DNA of 64,000 nt from Nectonema munidae (lineage: Eukaryota; Nematomorpha; Nectonematoida; Nectonematidae): NCBI GenBank assembly GCA_030549495.1, contig JAUIRK010000898.1, forward strand, positions 1,612,001 through 1,676,000, read 5' to 3'. Both the position numbers and the translations under genes were made by a program. Every line of letters starts with the position of its first letter. The stretch's first letter is position 1. The notes beneath the pieces are model-generated. The model was not told the origin of the DNA, did no database searches, and worked only from the letters and a program-made list of their open reading frames with translations. Shown here in pieces: positions 34,600-44,249 of the stretch.

Positions 34600-36225
34600 T
34601 TTACCTACTCATTTTCTTTATTTTTGAAAGTGTGTACTCTCAACGTTGAAATGATACCATCGTGATTCTTGGAGTGTGAATCTTGATTTCTGTTAGTTTT
34701 TACCTAAAACCTTCATAATATGTATTCTTAGGTGATCAACACTCTATATAAAATGTTCTTCAAAGTTTAGTTTTTTAATCCAGTTACTAGGTATTTTAGT
34801 CACGATTTAGTAAAGGCATGACTTAATGCGTATATTACAAGATTGCTAAATTAGTTCTGGTTATCTATCAAATCCTAAGGAATAAGTTTGAATGATGGGA
34901 TTCTTACTTGAGACCATCAGGAATCAAAGCCAGATTATGGAATATCCTACGCATGCCTCATTAAAGTGAACGTATCCCATGCTATGAACATTTTAGATTT
35001 GGAGAATATTTTTTACTACTACCGTTAATTTTTAACAAATTCTATTAGATTAACCTGTTTCCCTCATTTTATTCTTAAATTATAATATATATTATAAAAA
35101 GAGAAGAGCTAACTTCTAGCGATTCTTTTAGCACGTAATTATCGAATTTTTCATACCTCAAACACTCTATTTATCTATTCGACTTTGTAGAATAGATCAA
35201 CTATAATAGAAGCTTCATTTCAAACATAAAAAAAATTTATTTTAAAGTTTTGTAGCTCTATTTTCAAAATTCATCTATAGTACCTTGAAATTTTAAGTCC
35301 TGGGGTGTATCATATTTAAAATGCATGAGAGATAAGGATCTAGCGGTGTCTGTGCCTGTTGCAATTTGATAGCGTAGATGCTATTCTTTTACAACTTTCA
35401 TATGATTTACCCATACATACTGTGCAACAATTTCCATCGACTGAATCATTTCATCTGAAAGTCGTAATTCTAAATCAAGTAGATGAAAGTTTAATTTCTG
35501 ATGTAGGAATTATTTCGGTATTGGTCTAACTAATCTCTCCCAATCGTAGACAGAAAATAAAAACTTCCTTCCAAATTTGATATGCATCTACACAGTGTAG
35601 AAAATATAAATCCAGTTGTTCCAAAACATTAATGTACGTGTAAATCTACTTTAAGAGATAAGTATTCCTTTATCATAATAATATGTTCTTATACGTATTA
35701 ACGCCATCTAGCATTTTAAAAACAGGCATGGCACATGATGCTTTTCAGAGTTGTGTTCCTCGTCAGAGTTGTGTAATGACCTAACTTCTGAAATGCTAGA
35801 TTTATATGATGCAAGTAATGGTAAAATATCAAACTAGATGGAACATATCTAGACATCCGCTGAGGTTGGCAAACAGGTATCTTCCATTGGATTTTAAATA
35901 TTTGTGTATTTTTTTTTTGAAAAACGTAGATAATTCTTTTCCAACATAATTTTACTTGTAATGAAAAATACTATTCCTTAACTTATATAGTTAATTTTAT
36001 ATAATTCTAGATGCGTTTTTTCATGATTTTTCAACGTATTCTTGGTCGTCTATCTATTTAGTATAACTTTGTTATTTATAGCTTTATTCCTTTGAATACG
36101 GTTATGATCATTTCTATTTTTGTTTTTACATAAGCAAAGCGTTTTTATATTATACTAAATAAAGGATATTCGTTTTCAGCAATCCCAAATTTCTTTTCTT
36201 TATCTTTTTATAACAGATATATTAA
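34600..36225. other. No supported gene
   Basis: AT-rich intergenic sequence after the kinase 3' end. A weak inverted pair (ATCTAGCATTTTAAAA near 35,707 and TTCTGAAATGCTAGATTT near 35,785) could be a tiny fold-back. Nothing else is recognisable. Confidence 0.4.
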
Positions 36226-36229
36226 CGAG

Positions 36230-37370
36230 ATTTTATTCTTTGCCCAACCCTGGTAGAGTTCCATCGGACGCCCATTTTAGTCCAAATGTATAGAAGTTCT
36301 ACACAGTTTCTGATTTCGCCATTATTTACATCATTTAAATCTAGCTTTTTAGAAGTTAAGAACTGCTGGTGAGAGGCCAACTCCGAAACGAAGAAAAAAT
36401 TAGATCTTCATTTTTCTCCATCATATAGCTGGAGCAGCATCAGTGCACACACCAAATTGGTAAAATTTAATCCTACTTTAAAAAAGTGCTTTTTTGCAGC
36501 ATCAAATGCTAAAAATGCCCGTTCAACCTATCCTTTTTATGTGCATATAGTAGTTTCTTTTTTGTGTCTATTCTATCTTTCTCCTTGATATCATGTATAT
36601 AATGTATGATATATTGTGATGTATTGATGATATGCAAGTCATATCTATAATTATGTTATTACAACGGTCCATTCCTAACTTTTCAAAATCATCTAGCTAA
36701 TCGCTACTTGTTCTTCTTGCAGTAGCACGTGTTTTAGCATTTTGCTTTTTGTTGTAGTTCATTTATTTAAAAACTTTTCCTATTTTCTCAGGCGGTAAGG
36801 GGGAGGCGAAAAATCCTTTCACCCCTCCTCCCCCAATAATTTTTAATTCTCTCAATTCTGTATTTCTTTTTGTATTATGACTTGGTTGACTTGTGAGTAG
36901 GCTTTCCATATTACTTTTCTTGTTTTAAGGTTAAGTCTTAGAATGAATATTTAAAATCTATTTTTTTTCATTAATAAAACCACCTCTGATATGTCATCAG
37001 GCATCTTCTAACGGTGTCGTTTGACAGGAAGATATGCTTCAACTTTTTAAGTTCATAACTTCTTAGCATATTCAATGGGATATCTTTGCAGCAAGGTTTT
37101 AAATATCACTGTTCTCCTATGTTGTGGGACTTTTTGAAAAAAGATATTTTGTGAAACCATAGAAGACTTTCAAACCTGGATTTGTGCAATTGTTCAGCTT
37201 AACGTTTAGAACGGTTGACTGAACTCGAGTGCTTTATTTCCAGTGCAAGCTTCACTTGCCGGGCTTTAGAAAAGTGGATGCTAACATTTCAGAGCACAAA
37301 AGACACTTAGTTTCCTCCTCCCCACCAGACGTTAAAGTAAAGCCAAATTTCAAGTATGAGTCATCATATT
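36230..37370 (-). pseudogene. hAT transposase relic, copy 2 (same family as 11.7 kb)
   Basis: Read on minus, KYDDSYLKFGFT, then TKCLLCSEMLASTFLKPGK (37,270-37,370) is the BED finger CxxC region. It is followed by FSKSPTT and sequence corresponding to SNDTVRR, aligned base by base with copy 1. After an interruption by family A sequence (36,789-36,990), minus-strand pieces VCTDAAPA (near 36,440, the second catalytic Asp motif) and LLYIWTK.GVRW (near 36,260) continue the transposase order. Multiple breaks; dead. Confidence 0.7.
36789..36990 (+). repeat. Dispersed repeat family A, copy 2
   Basis: Starts CAGGCGGTAAGGGGGAGGCG and continues through CTTGTGAGTAGGCTTTCC and TTACTTTTCTTGTTTTAAGG, as in the other copies, then breaks off in ATTAATAAAACC next to hAT relic sequence. 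It lies between two parts of the hAT copy 2 transposase, suggesting insertion into it, although no target duplication could be defined. Confidence 0.6.
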
Positions 37371-37379
37371 TCATTTTTT

Positions 37380-38995
37380 AAGTCATTAAGAAATATGTAC
37401 ATTTACATCTATAAAATCAGGTCTGAAAAGCAATAAAATAAAAAAAATCAAAGACTAATCTTTTTAATGTTTTAAATGTCACTTATAGGCAAAATCTCAA
37501 ATGACCCAATATGGGTGTAATATGTTGCGCAAAACGATCCACTTCTTGATTCGCGATCACCTATGGCACCGAGGACACCATTTTTGTTTAGATTCAAACA
37601 CTTTTTTTTTAATTTTCCATATTATGGACTTATTTAACTTAATCTTATAATAATTTCTTTTAGTCTGGATAAACATTTTTATTTTTGAATTTAAAAAGTA
37701 TTTTATAAAATAACAAATAAAATTATTATTTATTTTTATATTTTAATTAAGTATTTGTTTTTTATTAAGAGAATGGTAAAGTTAAGTGCAAAGTACTTCA
37801 AGTAAGATTTATTTAGTAAAAAAGACCCCCAAATAAAACAGAAAATTGTAAACATGTTTTAGAATAGAAAACAAAAGCTGACTTGATTGACTTTTACTGA
37901 ACTAGTAATAACTATACAATCAATGCTTTTAACCAAATCAGAATACTGATCGCAAAAAATTCAAAGATTTTTCCAAACCTATCATATTCGTACTAGAAGA
38001 GCTAGTGTATTTAATAAATCTCTTTATTACACGGTTTTCACCTCATATTAAACAATTAGTACCCGGACAACTCAAAGTGGACTTGATTTTCTAAAATTAA
38101 GCTTTTGTTATTCTTTTTGAAAGAATTTCCATTAGACGGTTTTTATTTCTTGGGTCACTACTGGAACCTCATTGTTTCTGAAGATGATAAAGAGCTTTAT
38201 AATCGGAATAGGAAATGCAAAATGAAATAATCTTCGAACGGATCCTTTAACAGGTTTTAAGTAATAGAACCATCAATAATGTTTCTTGACAGAAAATGTC
38301 TTACTTAGAACATGTGCCGTATAATTTGCAGTAAGTTTTCAATAATTTTCAGTTAATAAAAATTTATTAATAACTTGTTTCATAGCTTTTATTATTTAGT
38401 ATTCTATTTCTTTCACATATTTTATAATTCATTTTTAAATGCCTGGTTTGAGTTGATCTGGCATGACATTATAGATTGCGCAATTTATCCAGCTTGTATC
38501 AAACTATGAGCAGTCAAGTTAAAAAAATATATTAGTTTAAAATTATAAAAAAAAATAAATTATTAAAATTACTATATTTGCATAGAAGTTTATTGAACGT
38601 TGAAAATAACCTTTCAATAGACTTATTTAAGTTGCTTGGCATGTTTTGTAACTGAAAAATTCAGTGGGTTGGAAAAAATGATAGGAACAATTTTTTGTCT
38701 TTGAGAACAAATTTTAACTCTAATTTTTTGCTTTGTTAAAGCGAACCTATAATTTTTGACTTTATTGACATAAAAAATTTAGCACAAAAAGTCAAAATCA
38801 AGCAGTGCCTATTTGTGTCTGCATGGCTTCGTTTTCTCCTGGTAATCACTTTGATATCCTTCTAAGTCTATTTTTTATCAATGTTCTACAACTGCAGTCT
38901 TCTCTATTATTGCATGATATATGCTAGAATGATAATAAAAAGATTAAACTAGGATTCACCATTCCTTGTTTCACAGAAAGAAAGAGAAGCATAGG
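37380..38995. other. No supported gene
   Basis: AT-rich sequence with no domain-bearing frame. The patch 37,520-37,590 is less AT-rich but shows no coding signal. Confidence 0.4.
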
Positions 38996-39003
38996 AAAGA
39001 AAT

Positions 39004-39009
39004 TTTATT
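39004..39009 (-). promoter_or_regulatory. Polyadenylation signal of NEDD8
   Basis: AATAAA on minus begins only 8 bases after the TGA stop, implying a very short 3' UTR. A T- and C-rich stretch follows. Confidence 0.6.
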
Positions 39010-39017
39010 AAAAAAGA

Positions 39018-39275
39018 TCAAAAATTCTTCACATCATCACGGGTACCACCGCCTCTTAGAGCCAGGACTAGATGTAGAATGGAACCGCCAGTCATTTTGT
39101 AATCCTGAGCAGTCCAGATGTCGTTCAGTTGCTTGCCGAGAAAAATTAATCTTTGCTGCTGGGGAGGAATGCCTTCTTTTTCTTCCACTCTTTCCTTTAT
39201 TCTTTCAATTTTGTCCGTTGGTTCGATGTCTATTTCTATTTCTTTGCCGGTTAGCGTCTTCACTTTTATAAGCAT
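39018..39275 (-). CDS. NEDD8: NEDD8 ubiquitin-like protein precursor
   Basis: NEDD8 is the small modifier attached to cullins to activate SCF-type ubiquitin ligases. The 85-residue product starts [20 protein letters not shown] and has the diagnostic NEDD8 run [20 protein letters not shown], the Ile44-type patch in RLIF, and LALRGG with Ala72, which separates NEDD8 from ubiquitin (Arg72). A nine-residue tail (GTRDDVKNF) follows Gly76 and would be removed by a NEDD8 protease to expose the conjugating Gly-Gly. An in-frame ATG 45 nt upstream would add 15 residues; the conserved start is preferred. The frame has no intron or break. Residues around 47-61 ([19 protein letters not shown]) diverge from the human and fly sequences, so this could be the main gene or a functional retrocopy; no poly(A) remnant is seen. 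Confidence 0.93.
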   Translation of the reverse strand: MLIKVKTLTGKEIEIDIEPTDKIERIKERVEEKEGIPPQQQRLIFLGKQLNDIWTAQDYKMTGGSILHLVLALRGGGTRDDVKNF

Positions 39276-39514
39276 AATGAGTAAAATAAGCTTTACTTTC
39301 TTCGTATGTTGCAAGAACACTTAATTATACTTAACTCTAAAATACAGAAAAAAATTTAATATACTTGTAGTGTATGATGAAACACTTTATGTCCTGAAAA
39401 ACACTAAAATACTACATTATTGTTTCCGAATAAGTCATAAATAGGATATGGAAAAACTGACTTACCCTTGATTAATCTCTCAAAGCCAAAAATCCTAATT
39501 TAAAAGACTTATTT

Positions 39515-39690
39515 GGCTTGTGAATAGACTTTCCATATGACTTTTCTTATTTTAAGGCAAAGACTTTCAACGAACATTTAAAAACAATTTTTCTTTATTA
39601 ATTCCCCTTTCATTATATAATAATCAAGCCCAATTTGAGCTATAGTTGATCAGAGGCAGTAGTAATGTAGCAATGCTTTTGAACAAGAGC
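39515..39690 (+). repeat. Dispersed repeat family A, copy 3
   Basis: Contains CTTGTGAATAGACTTTCC, CTTTTCTTATTTTAAGGC and GAGCTATAGTTGATCAGAGG in family order. It starts about 240 bp beyond the NEDD8 start codon on the 5' side of that gene. Confidence 0.6.
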
Positions 39691-39995
39691 GTACAAAAAA
39701 TCCCCTCTCTCGATAGCTGTGTTAATATTATTCTGTTGCTGTCATAATTGCTTCAATTACTCTTAACTGTCCATTAACACTAGGAAAGCCATGGGATGGG
39801 GTAGAGCCCTAGCCCTAACTTTTTTCATAAGCTTTTTTAGTTAGAAAGAGATATTTTCAAGGGGCGCATTGTCTTCAGACATTAAATATTTTTGCGCATT
39901 TAAGTTAAATTTGATAAGATTTTATGATTAAGATTGTTTTTAGAGTCATGGTAAAAAAACATCCACTTGGATAGAGTATAGCATATCTCTCGATA

Positions 39996-40262
39996 ACAAG
40001 GCTGCGTAGATTTTCAATATTACTTTTCTTATTTTAACCCATTTAAGACCAAGCAAAGCAGACGACTTTAGTAATTCCTATTAAATTACATTTAAAGTAG
40101 GAATTCTTCGGTGGGCTCTTTGGGTACATTGGTCGTAAATGGGTTAAGGTTGTCTTAGAATTTATATCTGAAATCTATTATTTTCATTAACATCCACTTC
40201 TTTGTTATAGTAATGCACATCTGAGCTATATTTGATCAGCCACATTTGAATAAAAGCTTAAA
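39996..40262 (+). repeat. Dispersed repeat family A, copy 4, interrupted
   Basis: GTAGATTTTCAATATTAC and CTTTTCTTATTTTAA are followed by a TTAA-flanked insertion (40,038-40,143), after which the repeat resumes with GGTTGTCTTAGAATTTATA and GAGCTATATTTGATCAG. Copy 5 shows the same junction without the insert. Confidence 0.7.
40038..40143. mobile_element. 106-bp TTAA-flanked miniature element (piggyBac-like)
   Basis: Ends CCCATTTAAGACCAA and, reverse complemented, CCCATTTACGACCAA (14 of 15 identical). TTAA is duplicated at 40,034-40,037 and 40,144-40,147. In copy 5 of family A the matching point reads TTTTAAGGTTAGGTCTTAG, an empty site with a single TTAA. This documents insertion by a piggyBac-type mechanism. 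Confidence 0.88.
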
Positions 40263-40619
40263 AGGAATTTAACTGCTTTAAAAGTAAGAATAAAAAAATG
40301 ATGCTTTAAGGGAATCTAACTGACTTTATCTAACTGGGAATCTAACTTGTAAGTAACGAATATCTTTTTCTTCAGTGCTCACTTTTGCATCCAGTTCGTA
40401 AACAGTTAGCATTAAATAAATAACTATAAAAGGCAGACGAAATGGTAAATAAAAGAGTAAATAAATAACTATAAAAAGCAGACGAAATGGTGATTACTTA
40501 AAGTGGCCATCTAAACGAAAAGACCCAAGGGTTGGAATCAAAGGAGAAAATAATCAAGAAGTAAATACCACTCGAGCTAGAAACAACGTTTGGTCAATAT
40601 TATTGGTCTAAGAGATGTG

Positions 40620-40880
40620 ATTTCCATTTCCTTTCGCCCCCCCCCCGAATAATTTCCAATTTTCTGAATTATATATCTTTTATATAGTATTTATTAAACT
40701 TGTTTGCCTTCTGAGTAGATTTTCAATATTACTTTTCTTGTTTTAAGGTTAGGTCTTAGAATAAATATATATATACATTTTTTCATTAACCTCAACTTAT
40801 TTTTTATAGTAATCCACATTTGAGCTATATTTGATCAGAGGCAGTAATCTAGCCAGTCATTTGAATAAGAGCTTGAATTC
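40620..40880 (+). repeat. Dispersed repeat family A, copy 5
   Basis: Contains a C10 tract (40,637-40,646), GAATAATTTCCAATTTTCTG, GTAGATTTTCAATATTAC, TTTTAAGGTTAGGTCTTAG, GAGCTATATTTGATCAGAGG and GTAATCTAGCCAGTCATTTG. It is the clearest full-order copy on the plus strand. Confidence 0.65.
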
Positions 40881-41594
40881 AAAATCAATTTTTGCATAAA
40901 AACAGTTTAAAAATTTTAACTCTAAATAAAGTTTTTCGATTTGAATTAACATTTTGATTTTTTGAATTTTGAAACTTCTTGTGCCCATTATCCCACATGT
41001 GGGATGTAAAATATTTTGAAGCTGATTGGAAAAAACAATTTTTATGTGTTTTAAGACTTAATTATACAAATAAGTTTATTCATTCAAAATTTCGATCAAC
41101 TACATCTTTTTAAATTATATATAAGTGTCCAATATCACTCTAAAATGAGTAGAATAAAGTTATTAGAGAAATGGAGAATTTAGTGACCACTCATTCGTCA
41201 AAATAAATTGAATTTAGAATATTAAAGCAAAAAATAGTAATAAACAATGTTAAGACTATAATTATAAATTATAGATACATATACATATAGATTATTGATT
41301 ATTTTAAGTGTAATCTATAAAAAATTGTAAAAAGGATAAATGCAGACAAGTAATATTTCTTTAGCATTTTGAAATTCTAAATGAATCAAGTATACTTTTT
41401 TTAAATCTTATTTAGCTTTTCAAAACTACCAATCAACAAATATAATCAAAAAAATAGTGAGTCGCATAAAATTAGTAAATTTTAAAAATTAAATTTACAA
41501 TTTTAAATCTGCCATTTTAAAGAATGAAAAGTAATGATTACAAAATTATAAAAAAAAAAGTAAAAATCATAGACTTTAGTTGAACCAAAAGACT

Positions 41595-41804
41595 AAACTC
41601 TTTCACTACCTTACTGAATATATTAAGAAAATTGAATTTTTACTATTTACAATCTAATTAATATTTTGGTGTATTAGCTTTGCTGAATATTTTCCTCCCT
41701 ATATAAAATATAAATTTTTTTATTTTTGTATTTTTTTTATATGTCAGGAAACTGCAATCTTTCAACCTTTCCCCTCTGTGGTCTCAAGATCTAGTACAGT
41801 TTAA
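41595..41804 (+). mobile_element. LINE 3' end, older copy
   Basis: TTTCACTACCTTACTGAATA, AATATTTTCCTCCCTATATA and CCTTTCCCCTCTGTGGTCTC match the 3' end of the next LINE at 42,684-42,870 in order and spacing. It is heavily 5'-truncated, keeping only the last codons and 3' UTR. The younger copy is inserted at its tail. Confidence 0.7.
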
Positions 41805-41818
41805 AACAAATTTATTTT

Positions 41819-42936
41819 CTTTTATAAATACAATATCTGCTCTTTGGAAAAAACAATCTCACAATTTTGTCAAAATATCTTGTTTAATTTTTGTCTTCTC
41901 TGATGGTAAACAATTTTAGTCGGTTCCTACGCTTTCGTGGTTTTCTTACCTTCTAATGCTTATCCTTTTTTCAAGTTTTCCTATAATCTGGATCGAATAG
42001 TTAGTTTTATAATGAATGTGTTGCCTTTTTTTCTGCTATTTGTACGCTAATAGGTTTTCTTTTACGCGGTTTTCTTTAATATTATTCTTTTCTTGTTGCT
42101 TAGCATTGATCCAAGCACTAAACTCAAAAATAATATCACATATTTTGTCTCAGCTATACTTTTCATATATTGCAAGCTAATCAAGTTTTTCGAAGTTAGA
42201 ATAATAGGGTGTCCAAGTCATACTAGCATTAGCAAAAACGCATATGTAGACTGTCTAGCAAAAAAGGCCTTGAGTTTGTCTTCTACAGTGCATGATGTTC
42301 CCTTATAATTGGCGAAAAAAGTCACTTAATGATGAATTAGTAAAAGAGTGGGATAGACGTTTTCAAATCCATAATCTAAGGTTTTTTGAATACGTACCTT
42401 GTATGAATAGTTTAAAACTTTTTTATAGAAAAATGAATTTCTCAGCCATGCCAGCAGAAGTTATTAGATGGTCAGTCGGTAATTTTTCTGGTAAAAGTTT
42501 TTTTGTCGTATAGATAAAGCGAAAGATTCATCATGTAGATTTGGTTGTGATGCAGTGGAAGATGCTGATCATTTACTTTTTAAATGTTAAAAGCTGTGCG
42601 ATAAGAGAGACACTTTCATATTTAAATGTATCAGAAGATATAGCATAAGGATAAACTCTCTAAAAGAAATTTACCAAGAGCCTCAACTCATTCACTACCT
42701 TACTGAATATATTAAGAAAATGGAATTTCTTCTGTTTAGTATCTAATTAGGTTAGGTATGCTTTGATGAATATTTTCCTCCCTATATAAAATATAAAAAA
42801 AAATTTTGTATTTTTTTTATATGTTAGGAAACTGTTATCTTTTAACCTTTCCCCTCTGTGGTCTCAAGATTTTAAGCTCTACGTGAGCTGTCCAAACCTT
42901 AGCGTTTTATAAGCTGTATTAAACAACAACAACAAC
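41819..42936 (+). mobile_element. 5'-truncated I-group LINE with RNase H domain and (CAA)n tail
   Basis: Frames 41,880-42,700 encode the RNase H and C-terminal part of a LINE: an FSDGK segment like the YTDGSK start, a SALQALNS-like block, then GCPSHTSISKNAYVDCLAKK (the CPSH.GI.GNE.VD.LAK motif), DVPLYNW-RKKSLNDELVKEWD, and a Cys/His end (CRFGCDAVEDADHLLFKC). RNase H places it in the I/R1/LOA-like group. Several stops and a frameshift are present. The 3' UTR ends in CAA repeats. AACAAATTTATTTT occurs at 41,805-41,818 and 42,934-42,947, a 12-14 bp target duplication that partly overlaps the tail. Confidence 0.82.
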
Positions 42937-43065
42937 AAATTTATTTTAAGTGTCAGAAAAAAATTGTTTGAAACTGTACTTTTTTTGTTTCTCTTTTTAT
43001 TTAAAAAATCATACATCAGCACTTTACTTATATAAATTTTATTGATAGTTTTTTTGTAACACAAC

Positions 43066-44028
43066 CAAGGCTGGATTTACTTGTATTGGAGCCCTAGGCT
43101 AAACTCTATTACTTAATTCTTTAAATTTGAACCTTAATTACTTTTATGTACACATATTGTGAGCATGAAGCCTTCGAATACCAAGGGGCCAACATAAAAT
43201 ATACGGTTTTAATAAAAAGATGAATTAATTTTATTTAAAGTTGATTTTTCAACAAGGTTTAAAGGGTGTCCTGCCAATGAACCTAATATGCTGTGTATTT
43301 ATAGCATTGAAAATTACAGACATATTAGCCAGTCATAATTCGGTCCTCTCATATCATGCAAATCAACACCAAAATCTTTGATCACTTATTTCACATTTGA
43401 AGATAAACACTCAAAACTATTGTCATGGATTTTAACCAGAAAAATCTTTCAACTGGCTTATAGTCCGATTTTACATAACGATCTAAGGATAACATCAGAG
43501 CTTGTTTAACTTCATTTAGAACAATTAAGAAAATTTCTTCAGTCATTTAATTTATGTAACATACTTATTTATTAAATGAACAATATTCATTATACTTCTT
43601 CCTAAAATTAGAGCTTTTTAAGTTTTTGTTGTAAGGATATGTTCAAAAAACAACATGAAAATATATCGTAAAAACACATTATATAAAAATATATATCCTT
43701 AGATTTAACACCATCTAAATTTTTCTTTTTTCAAATCAAGCCTTTTCTGTATCTTCAGGTGTGCATAATGTGTTTATAGTTAATTCAGATCGTCTAACAT
43801 TAAAGAAAAGAACACTTTATTTACATTTTTTTATTTACTTATATCTGTGAAAATAGCATTAATAGTAGTCCTGACTAATATATTTAGCAAAGTCATCGTT
43901 TACTAATCCCAAAAATAGCTTTACTAATCTAATTAGTAAGTGATACTAATTTTTTCTCTCATTGATATTAGGGAGCTCTTTAACATAAAGGGCCCTAGGC
44001 CAATGCCCTATAGTCAAATCCGGCCTTG
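43066..44028. mobile_element. hAT-like non-autonomous element, about 960 bp
   Basis: Left end CAAGGCTGGATTTACTTG and right end reverse complemented CAAGGCCGGATTTGACTA; further in, GCCCTAGGCTAAAC and GGCCTAGGGCCC echo each other. Such CAAGGCYGGATTT ends are seen on hAT elements. The flanks do not give a convincing 8-bp duplication. The interior is AT-rich with no frame. Confidence 0.65.
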
Positions 44029-44249
44029 CATATAATAATAATATAAATTTAATAAAATTATATATAATATTTATATATGATAAATAGAATGAATAAAATG
44101 AAAAAATAGTTTTTAAGGGATTAATTAATCTATGCCAAAGATATATTATGTTTGTTTTGCCTATTTTCGTTCACACACTTTTCTATTTCAACTTTTTTTT
44201 CTTGATATAAATTCTATTTACGTAGATAAGCCATACCTCCGTTTTTAGA

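Noticed and set aside
39276-39320. Upstream ATG giving NEDD8 a 15-residue extension
   Set aside because: NEDD8 is conserved from the MLIKVKTL start; the extension has no counterpart in the family.
43058-44036. 8-bp target duplication for the 43.1-44.0 kb element
   Set aside because: Flanks AACACAAC and CATATAAT do not match, so only the inverted ends support this element.
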